DNA from: Megamerina dolium
Lineage: Eukaryota; Arthropoda; Insecta; Diptera; Megamerinidae
Assembly: GCA_963854835.1 (NCBI GenBank)
Contig: OY978526.1
Coordinates: forward strand, 67,494,765-67,558,764
DNA: 64,000 nt
Direction of reading: 5' to 3'
Shown here in pieces: positions 36,708 to 48,540 of this stretch (its first letter is position 1; each line of letters begins with the position of its first letter). Below the pieces are notes generated by a model that had not been told where the DNA came from, ran no database searches, and saw nothing but the letters and a program-made list of their open reading frames with translations. The translations under genes were made by a program, and so were the position numbers.

Positions 36708-37223
36708 ATGTCTAAACTCGTACTAGACAAATTAACACATCCTCAAAAGGTCCGAATTTTATATAAAACCATATTGCGGCTTCATCGAGGTAATTAATAC
36801 ATGTTGCTTTGGCTATTTGCTTTCATATGAAAAATGTGCATTTTATTACCTACGAATAGGTCTACCGGAAGGTTTACGAGAAATGGGAGATAAATATGCG
36901 CGCGATGAGTTTCGACGACATTTAAAATGTTCACCAATGGAGGCACATATATTTATGACTGAATGGGCTGTATGCAATTAAAATAATTACATTTACTTAT
37001 AAATATATATTTGGCACATTTCCTATTTCAGAAATATGCAACAACGATATCTAAACAATTAGGATTACGGGGTAAACCCAAAGCGGAACTAGGTGATGAA
37101 TTGGATGTACAGGTAGTGGAGATGCTAAGTGATGATCAAACAGTACAATTGTATGAACTAATGCTGGCGACAAAGGGATTAGATGGTGAAAGCATTACTA
37201 CTGAAGATGTTCTGAAGAAATAA
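36708..37223 (+). CDS. Sdhaf3: Succinate dehydrogenase assembly factor 3 (ACN9/SDHAF3, LYR family)
   Basis: Three exons, 36708-36789, 36860-36969 and 37032-37223, with 60-70 bp GT-AG introns, give 127 residues, the family's usual size. A mitochondrial matrix LYR-motif protein that helps mature the iron-sulfur subunit of complex II. The LYR-like segment is near the N-terminus (RILYKTILRLHRGLP, about 16-30). It is followed by the family's DKYARDEFRRHL and FMTEWAKYATTI segments. The C-terminal half is less conserved and acidic. An AATAAA signal is at 37236-37241. The gene is tail to tail with Dhfr, with 72 bp between the stops. Confidence 0.9.
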
Positions 37224-37235
37224 GGCAAACTTGTT

Positions 37236-37263
37236 AATAAAATTGTACAAAATGTTATTTATT
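37236..37263. terminator. Interlocked polyadenylation signals of Sdhaf3 and Dhfr
   Basis: AATAAA on plus at 37236-37241 (Sdhaf3) and on minus at 37258-37263 (Dhfr). With cleavage 10-30 bases downstream, the two mRNAs would just overlap at their 3' ends. Confidence 0.7.
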
Positions 37264-37295
37264 GTATATACATGTTTATATTAATTGTATTCGGT

Positions 37296-37927
37296 TTAAA
37301 TTTGTTTTTCCAGTATTTTGTACTCATAACGAATGCCGTTTTCTTCCTGAACACCTACTGGTGTTTCGGGATCTGCTTGTGCTTCCTTGAAATCATTTGG
37401 AATGTCCGGAAAGAATGTATCGCAATTAAAATCTGCTTTTATATAAGTAATATATAAGCGATGGCATCTATTAGAGGACATAGCCTCCTTATATACTCCG
37501 CTACCGCCCACTATCCATACATTTTCAATTTCTTGCCCAAGGTCTTTATTTTCCTGTAAATCCTGCATAGCTGTTTCTAAATTGGGATAGAGCAACACGC
37601 CATCCGGAAGTTCTGATGGTTTTAATGTTGTACTGAGGACAATATTTAATCGATTTGGTAGAGGTCGTTTATCGGCTGGTACACCAAAATAAGTCTTTCT
37701 GCCCATAATAACAGCATTACGTTTTGTACTATCACGTACCCGTTTTGTCGTATTGCTGAAGTATTTCAATTCCGACCTGTTTAGGATATATTATATATAT
37801 ATATTAACTCTATATTCTTTATGTTACACATATATATTTCAACATACTTTAATCTCCATGGCAAATCACCTTTAATCCCAATGCCAAAATTTTCACAAAC
37901 TGCAACAATTAGATTAAATTTCAACAT
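37296..37927 (-). CDS. Dhfr: Dihydrofolate reductase
   Basis: Two exons, 37927-37848 and 37776-37296, joined by a 71-bp intron, give 186 residues; the Drosophila enzyme has 182. It reduces dihydrofolate to tetrahydrofolate with NADPH for thymidylate and purine synthesis. Seen: the FNLIVAVCENFGIG start, the GDLPWRL substrate-loop motif ending exon 1, NAVIMGRKTYFGVP, and VWIVGGSGVYKEAM, the NADPH-binding GGS turn. The C-terminal RYEYKILEK block matches the family. The start ATG at 37927 is the first in frame and gives the normal N-terminus. Confidence 0.95.
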
Positions 37928-38855
37928 TTCTTCTGAGCTTGCGATTACAAGTGTTTATTAACGAGGTTATCAAGTGAATGCATCTTTCAAGTCCTCTTTA
38001 AACAATTTCTGACTTTGCTTATAGTCTACTTTCACACATGGCCTTTTACGTACGATATAGTTGCTGTTTGCGCGCTCTTTTTCAGTTTTGTTTTGATTTG
38101 ATGTGAATGCTAACTGTTATAAAGACCATTCTTTGCAATATGATTAGAGCTTTCAATGTGTTCGAATAAGGCTAGAAACACATTGGCACGTAGTTATAAC
38201 AGAAAATTTAAAAGATAGAGATATTGATGACTAGAATATAGTTTAATATTTTTTTCGAATGCGGATAACAGGCTACATTCCGAATGACCCATATGCCACA
38301 TTAAATAATTGTTTTCTTCGGATTGCTCTTCAGTCCAAATATGGCCAGAACTGGACCTCATTGCACTCATTGCACCAATCGCACGAAACAGTAGCAATAG
38401 CAGTAGAGCTCAATCTTCTAGACAATCTGCCACCCAAAGCCTTTCTATTATGAACTGTTAAACAATACTCAACAAGAATAACACGATATTTTTTCAATTT
38501 GACAGTTTGATCTGTCATAAAATCGCTACTGGAAAAGTACCTTTAAATAAGTCACTCTATACGCTAGTAGACAGAAAAAGGTTACCTAAAAAAAGTATGT
38601 TTTCTAGACGAATTTTGTCCCCCTGAAACGAAAACGTTTCTTTGGAGAAATTAATGAAGGCAAGTTTCTTTTTCGGCAACTAAAACTTATGCTAGAAAAC
38701 TTACTTTTTTTGAGGCACTCGCAAAGAGGAAAATTTTGCCGAGTAGTGAGATTTGTTTATTTTATTAGAAGTCTACATTATTTTTGTGCTTTATAAACTG
38801 CGTCGTTAAGATTTCGATAAAACAAAAAGTATACTAAACTATACGATAGTTAAAG
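37928..38855. other. Intergenic, no gene seen
   Basis: Contains a foldback at 38585-38717. Arms CTAAAAAAAGTATGTTTTCTAG and its near-complement enclose about 90 bp. No coding signal. Confidence 0.45.
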
Positions 38856-38859
38856 TCAT

Positions 38860-39985
38860 AAGGGGTTGCCTTCAGGGGGATGTTCTCTCGAAGCGTCTGT
38901 GGACTCGGTAATAGATAAACTTCTCCACAAGCTAAATAATGTAGGTTTCACACTTAAGGCTACGTAGACGAATATGTGGTAAATATAGTATGCTGGTACG
39001 GGAAGAACATTTAGGATCGCATGCAACAAGCACCGTTATTAATTAACAACTGGCGCATAGGAAAAAGCTTTCTATCAACAAATCAAAAGCTGCACTTTTG
39101 CCATTTACTAGGGATATGAATTTCAATCTCCTATTCTAGGCTTTACTATACATCAATTTTCCAACAAAGTGAACAAAAAAACGCCAACTTCGAATCCACA
39201 TCTTGGGAGAGCGAACACGAAGATCACTAGGTCATTCTTAGGCTCTACCAGGCTTTTTGGCAAGACTGGGGTCTGAAATCCAAATCCGTTGTAAGACCCA
39301 TAGTCGCCTATGCAGCCCTTGCATGGTGGCTAAAAGTCAAAAAGGAACTGAATTAAGAAAACTGCACCGTCTTGTCTTTGTCACCATCACAGAGCCAATA
39401 AAAACTTGTCCTACTGACGCTTTAGGGGTGTTTTTAGATATCCCACTTTTTCCTATCTTTATCGAAAAGGAAGATTGCTTAAGTGCTTTACGACTATCAG
39501 GAATATCCGAATTAAAAACTGAAGACATTAAGTTAAAGATTTTAGAAATCCTTCTATATAGTCGCATTATAAAAAGAGTTATCCTCAAAACTAGTCTTCT
39601 TCAAGAACTTTCAGGTTACTATCAATGACCAATTCTACTAACTTCTGGTTTACTAATGGATCAAAATTAGAAAGTGGTAAAACAGGGGCAAATTAAATGG
39701 TCCGCGATTCAAAAAATTTATTCCAATGGGTGCTTACCCAAAAAATTTTCAAGCGGAAATATACGCCATTGAAATTTATGTAAGGGAGTGTCTTCGTAGA
39801 AAGATGAAAGGACTTATTGTCACATAGTCAAGCGGCATTAAAAGCTCTTCAATCGGTCACAATAACATCGAAATTGGTAGATGACTACCAAAAACCTTGT
39901 AAACATACTGGGCAACTTTAATACTGTCGTATTGGAGTGGGCTCCTTGCCACGAACGAAATGGCTGATTAGCTAGCCAAAATATT
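38860..39985 (+). mobile_element. Decayed non-LTR retrotransposon: RT end and RNase H region
   Basis: The start reads like the 'QGGVLSPLLW...LL..L...G' RT segment, with a ruined catalytic motif near 38970. An open stretch of 123 codons at 39257-39628 contains the post-RT 'LRKLHRLVFVTIT' and 'CPTDALGVFLDIPLFPIFIEKE' series. RNase H-like blocks follow (FTDGSKLESGKTG near 39650, FQAEIYAIE near 39750, VVLEWAPCHERNG near 39930), broken by stops. R1/I/LOA-type layout with an RNase H domain. Confidence 0.78.
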
Positions 39986-39989
39986 TTTA

Positions 39990-40490
39990 TATATTTATAT
40001 ATAGAAATATTTTCGCTATTCGTACTTCAAAGTAGTGGTGCGCGCTGGTCTATATAAAAAGCGTAGCGAACGTTTACACTTTTTTAACATAGTGCCCATG
40101 TAAAAATCTGTCAAAATGCCAGATGTCAAAATGCTTAAATAATACTGGTACTGATACTGGATTGCGATCCAAATATCATATTGACGTGGAGCACTCACTT
40201 TACTTACTATTTTCAATCAAATCCAAATAAGTTATGTTCAAGGTATAATTATTTGATGTTTATTGAAACAATTTTCTTATTGTTGATACTAAGGTACATA
40301 TACATGAATAAAACATTATAACAACATAGACGTTTTAAATATTTTGTCGTTGAAAATTGTAAACCTTCTAACTTCTATATAAAGTATAAAGAACTTTTTT
40401 AACTTTGGTTTTGAAAGCGCTTTCTGATTGAAAAGGTGACTAGTTACGGACGTTTCTGTTGAAGTTAGTAGATTAATAATTTTCATCGAC
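39990..40490. other. Intergenic, 3' flank of the guanylyl cyclase gene
   Basis: No gene seen. The minus-strand AATAAA at 40493-40498 is the probable polyadenylation signal of the cyclase gene. Confidence 0.5.
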
Positions 40491-40542
40491 ATTTTATTGC
40501 CAATATTTTTTAGAATATAGTGATTTTTTTATATGATTGATT

Positions 40543-42531
40543 TTAATTGTCAGGCCCATCCAAGAGCCAGAACGTTTCCATTTCGCCTTTACCTTTGACC
40601 TTTACGTAACCACGCGACTCGACTTTATAGCCAGCCTCACCCACTTTTTTCGCAGTATAATTTGATAATTGTATTTTATGCGGTTCACAACTGCTCTCCA
40701 TACGTGAAGCGGTATTCACTGTATCGCCAAAAAGACAATATCGCGGTACCTTCAGGCCTACCACACCGGCAACAACTGGCCCCGAGTGAATACCAATTCT
40801 TACGGCTAAATCTGGGACATTTAAAGCTTTCACTTTTTTCACAATACGCAAAGCCAGATCGCTGGCATGCTCGGCATGCAACGGATTAATATCGGGTGCA
40901 CCGGAAACGGCCATATACACCATACCAACAGTTTCAACTTTGTAGACAAAGGGTGATATGATTTCTTCATCCAAAGCTGAGAAGACGGTATTCAGTGTAT
41001 TAACTGCAGTCATTGCATCTTGTATGTTATTGGCACCGCCATCATAGATGTTCAGTACTTCAATGAAAATGACAGACACCTCTTCGAAACTTTGACATGT
41101 CGATTCCTGACCGTTGCGCATTCGTTCAGCAATCGGACGTGGTATCATCGAATATAGTAATTCGTCGCCTTGCCGCTTCCAGGAGTCGGCCAACTCGAGG
41201 GACTTCTCCAATTCGTCCGAACGTAGTTCTTCCTTTTCGAACATGATTTCCAGCTTTGAGCAATGCTGCCAACCAGCCATCACAAGCTCCCGACTAAGCC
41301 CATGAGGATTCAAATCGTTTAAGTACAACCCAATGCCATGTAGCTCATCGAGATTTTCAATTAGTGGACTACAGAGGAATATAAGCGAATCAATATCGTT
41401 TATATAGAACATTTGCCCTTTTAAAAGGATCGATTTGTTGCCCTGAGATATCTTTCGTTCGCCAGTTGCCGCATCGATTTCCTCAACTGGCCCTGCGCTC
41501 AAATAATTAGCGCTCGCTTCTTCGGTCGCCTTTAATGCGGCCTCAGTGAATGCCACCTCATCATAGTTATCGATGTCATCAAATTTCATATTCATTGCGT
41601 CGTATGCTGCATAATTGCGTCCAGTACGAATTAATTCAAATTCAAAAACAATCGTGCGCATTTGCAATATTACATCCCATTCGATTTTTGTTTCCTTGGG
41701 ACGACGACATTGAAAATGTTCTAGCACATGTGAACCAATAAAGCTTTTCGGACTCTTGCCCGGATTATGTAGGATCCATGTTTCTACCACCTTTTCGCCG
41801 GCATGAGTAATTTTCATTTCGCGATTCAGAACCACCGTGAATGGGAATAAATCCAGAAAAACATCCATATTTACCGCGGGTAAAATCAATTGTGATGGAT
41901 GCGCTGCGATATTGACACGTTTCGCCATGTACTCACGATTATCGAAATCAATGCGATACTTTACGATGACCGTCAATGGTCTATCGGTTAGCTTAATTGG
42001 CCCCATGGTGCCGCCACATGTGTCATTTTGACTCTCAAGAACTCGCAGCTTTATTGTTAAACCATAGAATTCCTGAGCCACCTCAGTCAATTGACCTGTT
42101 AAGTATTTCGATAGCCCAGCCCGTCCGCTGCGATAGATCATCACTGCACCATCGTTATCCATGTGTGTCAATTGCATGGAGGGACTTTTCATTTTTGGAT
42201 ATGTAAAACGCATTTGCAAATGTATATTATCGAGCGATTGTAGGAAATCACAAAAATAACGACCCGTCGAACGAATCATCTTGTCGTAGCCGAAATTGGT
42301 GAAGAAGCGCACAAAGCAATGACCAAAAAAGGTCATGCAGTGATCGAACGAATTGCCAGTGCACGCTGAGAGTGCGGCTGCTATGTCCGGCATTAACTTG
42401 TCCGGATAGATTTGATGTGTCTTAAAGATGCTATGTTTGCAGTCGACTATTTGACAAATCTGATTCCATATCTCCATGCCATATTCCTCTTGTACATAAT
42501 GCTGTACACTTTCTAGTAGCATGCCATACAT
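40543..42531 (-). CDS. Gyc89D: Atypical soluble guanylyl cyclase, Gyc89Da/Db type
   Basis: Intronless frame of 662 residues from the ATG at 42531 (MYGMLLESVQHY), the family start. The frame continues 16 codons upstream, but that part is lysine-rich and unlike the family. Domains in order: heme-binding H-NOX (1-185) with proximal His104 (LDNIHLQM) and the YxSxR heme-propionate motif at 133-137; H-NOX-associated PAS-like domain (about 205-400); a coiled-coil linker (about 425-470, LEIMFEKEELRSDELEKSLELADSWKRQ); class III cyclase domain (about 490-660). It makes cGMP; Drosophila relatives are oxygen-regulated and work with Gyc88E in sensory neurons. The two metal-binding aspartates are replaced (IFIEVL, and VETVGMVYM where beta-1 has VGDKYM). 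This fits a subunit that needs a partner. Single-copy here, where Drosophila has a tandem pair. Confidence 0.92.
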   Translation of the reverse strand: MYGMLLESVQHYVQEEYGMEIWNQICQIVDCKHSIFKTHQIYPDKLMPDIAAALSACTGNSFDHCMTFFGHCFVRFFTNFGYDKMIRSTGRYFCDFLQSLDNIHLQMRFTYPKMKSPSMQLTHMDNDGAVMIYRSGRAGLSKYLTGQLTEVAQEFYGLTIKLRVLESQNDTCGGTMGPIKLTDRPLTVIVKYRIDFDNREYMAKRVNIAAHPSQLILPAVNMDVFLDLFPFTVVLNREMKITHAGEKVVETWILHNPGKSPKSFIGSHVLEHFQCRRPKETKIEWDVILQMRTIVFEFELIRTGRNYAAYDAMNMKFDDIDNYDEVAFTEAALKATEEASANYLSAGPVEEIDAATGERKISQGNKSILLKGQMFYINDIDSLIFLCSPLIENLDELHGIGLYLNDLNPHGLSRELVMAGWQHCSKLEIMFEKEELRSDELEKSLELADSWKRQGDELLYSMIPRPIAERMRNGQESTCQSFEEVSVIFIEVLNIYDGGANNIQDAMTAVNTLNTVFSALDEEIISPFVYKVETVGMVYMAVSGAPDINPLHAEHASDLALRIVKKVKALNVPDLAVRIGIHSGPVVAGVVGLKVPRYCLFGDTVNTASRMESSCEPHKIQLSNYTAKKVGEAGYKVESRGYVKVKGKGEMETFWLLDGPDN

Positions 42532-44314
42532 ATTGTCGTTTTTTGTCTTCTTCTTTCGAATGTATATACCAACACTCAACCCACCCCACTAACTTATTAT
42601 GGTAGTATACAGTTATTTATGTATTTCGGTAGGTATAGACCCGTATTTGATTTCAACTTTTCTGCATGTAAAGAACGTTTTACTTAACATGCTCCGTAAT
42701 TAAATTTATATATTTTCATTTTCACACAGGGTTAATGTAATTTATGTTATATTATGTTTAGCTTTGTTTTTCATAATTTTTAAAAAATTCATATAGGCAT
42801 TCACGTCCACAGGTGGCTGAGTACGATGTCGTAAATTTCGTTTTTCAATTCTCACTACCGCTCTGTTATTCTTATTTGTTTTTTTTTTTTATAGATATTT
42901 ATATTTTAATTTAGTACTTTCAGTTTGCTTCCTTCCGTTGATATGGCGAAACACACTTTTCATATATTCGCATGCACTCTGTAGTGTGTGAAGTATTTCC
43001 TTTGCGTTTGTGTTTTTATTGTTGCTATTCCATTTTCATCTCATTGTGCTTTTGATTTATTTAATGTTTTTTCTTCTTCTTCAGTTCTTTGTTTTTTATA
43101 TTGTTTTCTATGTTTTATTTACAAATTTAAAAGTTTTCTTCTTAAAATTTTTACGGCAGCATAGAGTTTAGTCGTCTATTTTTCCTATAGCATTATAGGA
43201 ATGTGTGTATTTTATTCCTTTCACATTGAGGCTAACAATAATACTAAAGAACACACCAATAATGCGTATACTTAATATTTGCAGCACTTATGTGTATGCG
43301 TGCGTATCAATGTAATCGCATATTTTGCATTAGGCCGGGTTGGAAAATATAACATAATATAGTGTTTTAATGCCATACAAAATTTGGACTAACCATCTTC
43401 TAACAACAGTCAAAATCGTTTTGTTATATACAAGTTTTGGGAAAGCACAAATTATTTAAAATGTTGATCGAAAGAGTCTTCATGTAGACTTCACGAGAGT
43501 TTTTCTTTGATCGGAGTGAAAAAAGTAGATTTTGAGATTTTAGATTTTTTTAATGAACTCTTGAGAGCATCCGATAAATATCTTAGAGCGAAATTCACAA
43601 AATTGATTGAGCTTTAATACGTCAAACTGTCATAGCCCATTAGAAAAACTATTCAAATAAAAACTTAATTGTGTTTTTCTCGAAATCGCATTTTTAAGCT
43701 GCAAAAATTTTTACCTGTTGCTAATTTAATCTAAAGATAATGCCACATAGTTAAAATATAGACAGTTAAGATCATCATAAATTTAGAATCAAGTTAATTG
43801 ATATATTTTCCATGAAAAAATCTGCCAAATTGCCGATTCTAAACTAAAGATGAATTTAACTTTCGCTATAAATGAGGTATATGACTCATGATATCAACTC
43901 GTTTTAGAACGTTGACTTGTCTAAAATGAGAAGCTTCGAAAAGGCGACTAAAATTCACATATACAGACCCAAAAAGTATGAAATTTCATTGATGTTTTTC
44001 ATGAAATAACCATGGCTCATTAATTACTGCGATAGTATTGTATATAATACATAGGCTGAGAGTTCGAAAATCTATGAATCTAATTTAAATTCTTCGAAAA
44101 TAACAAAAATTGTTCTTGTAAACGGTGAATAATTTTTGGACAAGTAATTGACAATTGCTCCAGTAACTATTGGTATTGAAAAACTTCCAATAGTATCCAA
44201 GAAAGAATGGAAGTTAAAGGTACATATGAAATCTTTTTTGTTTTTCGCCCAATTAATTTAGCGGCAAATATTGTTCTTTTTGATTTTTGATTTTTGTTCA
44301 AAATACGAGATAAC
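42532..44314. other. Intergenic, upstream of guanylyl cyclase
   Basis: AT-rich DNA with T-runs. Probably holds the promoter and 5' UTR of the cyclase gene, though no element is distinctive. No gene seen. Confidence 0.4.
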
Positions 44315-44875
44315 TAGGGCTGTACAATTAATCGCTTAATTAAATAATCTAATTAATCCATTGATTTCATGGAGTTTGTAAATATGATTTCTTTTACCAT
44401 TTAATTTTAATTGATTCGGTAATTTTGTTCACCTTTTTCATATTAATTTACATATAATAAATAATTTTTTCTTGTATTTCATTGTATGAAATTTGTGTAA
44501 CACTCTTTAATTAGAGTGACTTCGAATGAGTTAGCTGTCAGACGATGCCTGAAAAGCCTTCAAATCCTGAAACAAGTTCGAAATCTTTCAGGCTTTTCGG
44601 ACTTCGCTTGTGGAGCAGCTTCCATACAATTGCACTAAATCATATTTTCAGGCTTGAGCGCCTATAGAGCTTCAGCTATATTTTTGTAGCTTTGAAAAGC
44701 TACTTTCTATTGGAAATAAAATTAGACATATTTTGAACATTTTGTTCGAATAATATAATTTTGATTAATCGAATAACTTCAAGTTTGATTAAATAAATTA
44801 ATGATTATTCGAATAACTCGTTAATTTTGATTAATTAGAAAATTGCGTGATTAAACGATTAATTGCATAGCCCTA
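44315..44875. mobile_element. hAT-like MITE
   Basis: 561 bp with inverted ends TAGGGCTGTACAATTAATCG and, on the other strand, TAGGGCTATGCAATTAATCG. The flanks GAGATAAC and GAGAAATT could be an eroded 8-bp duplication. The interior is rich in ATTAAT motifs and has no transposase. Confidence 0.72.
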
Positions 44876-46420
44876 GAGAAATTCAACAGTCGAGTTTGAT
44901 ATCGAAGTATGTATAAAGCAGAGGATATATTTTACTCAATGACACCTTCCCAACGAATTTTCATAATTGGATATCGAACATCAAAAAAGAAATTTGCCAC
45001 GAAGAAACGATTTTGGTGATTTTTATGGAAGAAATTGTGTATGGCGCTGAAGCACTTGTTGAAAAGCAAAGTATAGGCGACGGCCTTTGCTAAATATTTT
45101 CCTGACCCGCACTATTCTATATAAATATTACATACACAATAGTAAATATTTCTTTTCACTTCGAATTGTTATATGCACGATGTTGTTTTTGCGTACCGGA
45201 ACTGCTGGTTATCGTATACAAAATGAGATGCGTGTGCTATTCTCTTCTTGCTTTTATACCCGGCCTTGTTGAGGAAAATCCTCTTTGCGTGTTTGTTTTT
45301 TTCTTTTGTTGGTGTTTCTCTTTTATTTATTTTATCGTAATCGAATTTATTATTTTTTATTCGATTATAATTCAATATGAGTCCGTTGGGATAGTGAAAG
45401 TGTTGTTGTCTTTGTTGTTGTTGTTGATGATGATGATAAGCAAATTTTCAAGTAAAGTATTTTCCTGTGTTTTTAAAGTATTAAAGGGTGTGTGATGTGT
45501 GAATTTTAATAAGTCATAATTATAAATGCGAAACCATTTCAATTTTTATCTTTGGTATCTTCAGATTTCTTATTATTATTATTCTATGTGTGTGTGTGTG
45601 GATATATAAGTAAATATATATTTTGTTGAGAAGGCACAATATGTTTACATTGGGTGAACATATTGACCATTAAAATTGAATTCTACTAGAAAGGGGAGGT
45701 TTGAGAGGTGGCGACGTTGAAGGAATTATTTGTTCAGGTGGTTTTGTGGTGTGTAGATTATAACAACAAATGAAGTGTGATGGTATTGTAGGGGTTGAAT
45801 TGACTTTTGAAATAGAAAAGATAATGGCAATAGAAAAATAACACTTACAATATTTATATCTATTGTAGTAGTGGTGGTAGTAGCAGTAGTAATTGGTGGT
45901 CTTACCAGAAGTAGTAGCAACAGCATGATAACGCAATTAAAGTCAGACAATAAATACATACTTATATAGGAAACTATGTATTAGAAAAGTATTAGCTGTA
46001 TGAATGCATGTGTATATTAAACAATAGAGAATACGGCAAAGAGCAATTACTAATGTAGCAAATTGAAAGCACGCTATGTCGTCATTAATGAAATGGCAAT
46101 CTAATTTAATTAATAACAATGCAAAAGGTGACAACCAATTTAATAGACGCATATGTTTTAGTATGGTGCCAGAGAAGAGGATGTTAATGTTTATTTACAA
46201 TATTATTTGCACAACTATGTAAGTACATTGGTATATATTTATGTATATACGTACATATTTGACACAATTAGCTTTCAAAAACTTAGGAAGAGCTACAAGG
46301 AATTTTCTCTTAGAAAAGAAGTGTGTATATTGTTTGGATTTACAGATCAAATGCTATAGAGTTGGTCAAGCCAGTCAACATATAAATTAAATACTTTTAA
46401 TTTTAATATGAAATCGTATT
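44876..46420. other. Intergenic, no gene seen
   Basis: Contains simple repeats (TTGTTG/GATGAT near 45408-45440, GT near 45586-45600). ORFs here lack coding character. Confidence 0.4.
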
Positions 46421-46424
46421 TATA

Positions 46425-46430
46425 TTTATT
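46425..46430 (-). terminator. Polyadenylation signal of CSN5
   Basis: AATAAA on minus, 38 bp after the stop. Confidence 0.75.
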
Positions 46431-46467
46431 TTCAAGCATATTTAAAGTGAAATTACAAAATGACATA

Positions 46468-47588
46468 TTATTTATTACCAACTTTGTTGAACAATTTATC
46501 TTTAGCAATTTGTGCCATTAAACCATGAATAAGCTCGATAGATGCACGGCTACAATCGCGTGTAGCTTTGGTGAGTTTATCATCATTACGTTTCTCATTA
46601 GCTTCAATACAACCTTAGAAAATAAAGTAGATTTGTAATAATTATTTATCATGGATATCAATTTATATATTACTTGTGGGAACAAATGCACTACGTCCTA
46701 AAGTTGTTTCGCTTTGCTCAAGTTTTTCTGATAAATCGAATATTTGCCCAACTGTATAATCGTTATTTGTTAAGAGACCGGAGCTGCCTAATGTATTGAC
46801 CCAATATTTGTTCCACAGTGAATCGAGCAATTTCCTATCCAGTGCCGATTTAAAGTAAGTAACTTCCATGGCATAATATTGTTTGCAGTGTACACCGAAA
46901 TCTTCAATTTTATTCAGTGGTATGGTCTGATATTCTGATGGCTCCTCATTAGGTGGCTTATATCCTTTTGGGTAGGTGCGAAAAGCACCAAGACATACTT
47001 TACCCGACGAAACTGTACGCACAGGATCAACGACAATAGCCACGAATGGTTCTTGATAATTCTGATTTAACATTTGTGTCGATACATCTATTCCCGACAA
47101 CCAACACCCATAGCCGGGATGACTGTGATACCAGCCAATGGCATTTTCAAGTCGACCAACTTCTTTCGCCGATTCAATATAAGCCGACATATACTCATAC
47201 GCTTGAGATTGAGCATTTACACGAGTCTCAGTTCCTTCTACTGGCAATGCAAATGCATCCATTACAATCTATAAAGACTTAATGTAGACAAAAAGATTTA
47301 TAAAAAAAAAAACAAATGTTGACTAACCATTGTGTTGTCCTCCACTTTTCCAAGCAATAATCCCATAATTTCTAGAGTACCTCCGGAACGTGCATGCATC
47401 ACCATCTTTAGCAATGACAGCGCTGATATCTTAATATCCTTAAAGTAGTGCGGGTCTTTTTCCCATGGTTTTGCATCGAGCATCTGACGTTGTTGGCAAG
47501 CATCGTACCTGAAAATCTCATCACAGCTAGGCAAAGTCTTGATGTTATTTTCCAATTCCCATGTTTTACGTGATGTCTCTGCATCCAT
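46468..47588 (-). CDS. CSN5: COP9 signalosome subunit 5, JAMM metalloprotease
   Basis: Three exons, 47588-47328, 47268-46674 and 46613-46468, with 58-60 bp GT-AG introns, give 333 residues; the Drosophila protein is 327. CSN5 is the catalytic subunit that removes Nedd8 from cullins in the eight-subunit COP9 signalosome. The MPN+/JAMM motif is intact: the upstream glutamate in MGLLLGKVE (exon 1) and [14 protein letters not shown] in exon 2 supply the zinc ligands. The [19 protein letters not shown] block and the C-terminal [16 protein letters not shown] helix are family hallmarks. The ATG at 47588 gives the normal MDAE start; an upstream in-frame codon also exists but is not conserved. Very short introns and a compact gene. 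Confidence 0.97.
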
Positions 47589-48256
47589 GATTGCTTTCAA
47601 ATAAATATATAAATATATTTCAACAGATTAAAATGCTCCGCTTTTAAATGGTTTTTGCCGAATTAAATGAAGTGTTTTATGTTGCAGTAACACAAAAAGA
47701 AAATCGCTGTAATCCAGTTGACATATGTATCAGTGTTGCCGTTTGCCTATTTAAACCAAAATTTGTAATTTTTTCCCCTTCAAAGTTTATAGTTACTTTT
47801 TTTCTGTTTGGTAATTTGTTCGTTTTAATTATTTACGAATTTTTTTTCGCTGCATATATACATATTTGCATTCCTCGCAATCTGAAGGGTGTCAGAAGAA
47901 TTGACCAAAGGTACGGCAATTATAAAAGACTTTTCTTGGCTGCGTCATATAATGTTGGAACTGCAGTCTTATAATGTCAGACTAGTTTGTTTGTTGTTTT
48001 TTTTTCTACTTTTTCTTCTTCTTTTCCCATGTGTTTGTTTTTGTTTTATTTAATTTTTCACCTTCATTCGTGAGAACTTTCCCTAATGGCTCTATCTAAT
48101 CTAATTATACTATAGTCAGCTTCTATCTCCAAATAAACAATATCGTGCTTGCCAACGAGTAGTTACCGGCCAAAAAGAAGAGCGGTACATTTGGTCTCCT
48201 AGTAAGAAGTTTTCAATGGTGTTGTGTTTTAAAAATTAATATCAGTATAGCTTTAA
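47589..48256. other. Flank of CSN5 with dispersed repeat R3 copy 3
   Basis: A copy of repeat family R3 lies at about 47975-48115 (GTCAGACTAGTTTGTTTGTTG, then TTCATTCGTGAGAACTTT). The rest probably contains the CSN5 promoter. No gene seen. Confidence 0.45.
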
Positions 48257-48540
48257 GCCGGGTGCGGTAACTTAGTGTTCAGTGTGTTAACCTTCTGATC
48301 TGTAGGTCGTGGGATCAATCTCCGGCTGTAGCATAATAAATTTAATATCGAAAAGATTATTCTTTCAAACGGTAACCACCTGCAAGCAATTGGCAATTCT
48401 TCCGGCAGTAACAATTTCCCATGGAAAATCTTCTAAAAGAACTCCTTGACAAAGCTCAGAAAAAGTGATGTTGCAAACGTTCTGCCGTTCGGAATCGGCT
48501 AAAATAAGTAGGTCCCTTCTAATGGAAGAGAAGCATATTT
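48257..48540 (+). repeat. tRNA-derived SINE, copy 4
   Basis: Full-length but more diverged head (TAACTTAGTGTTCAG A-box region; GGATCAATC B box near 48315), then the common body. Its 3' half from 48451 onward is what follows the SINE junction at 53.3 kb. Confidence 0.83.
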
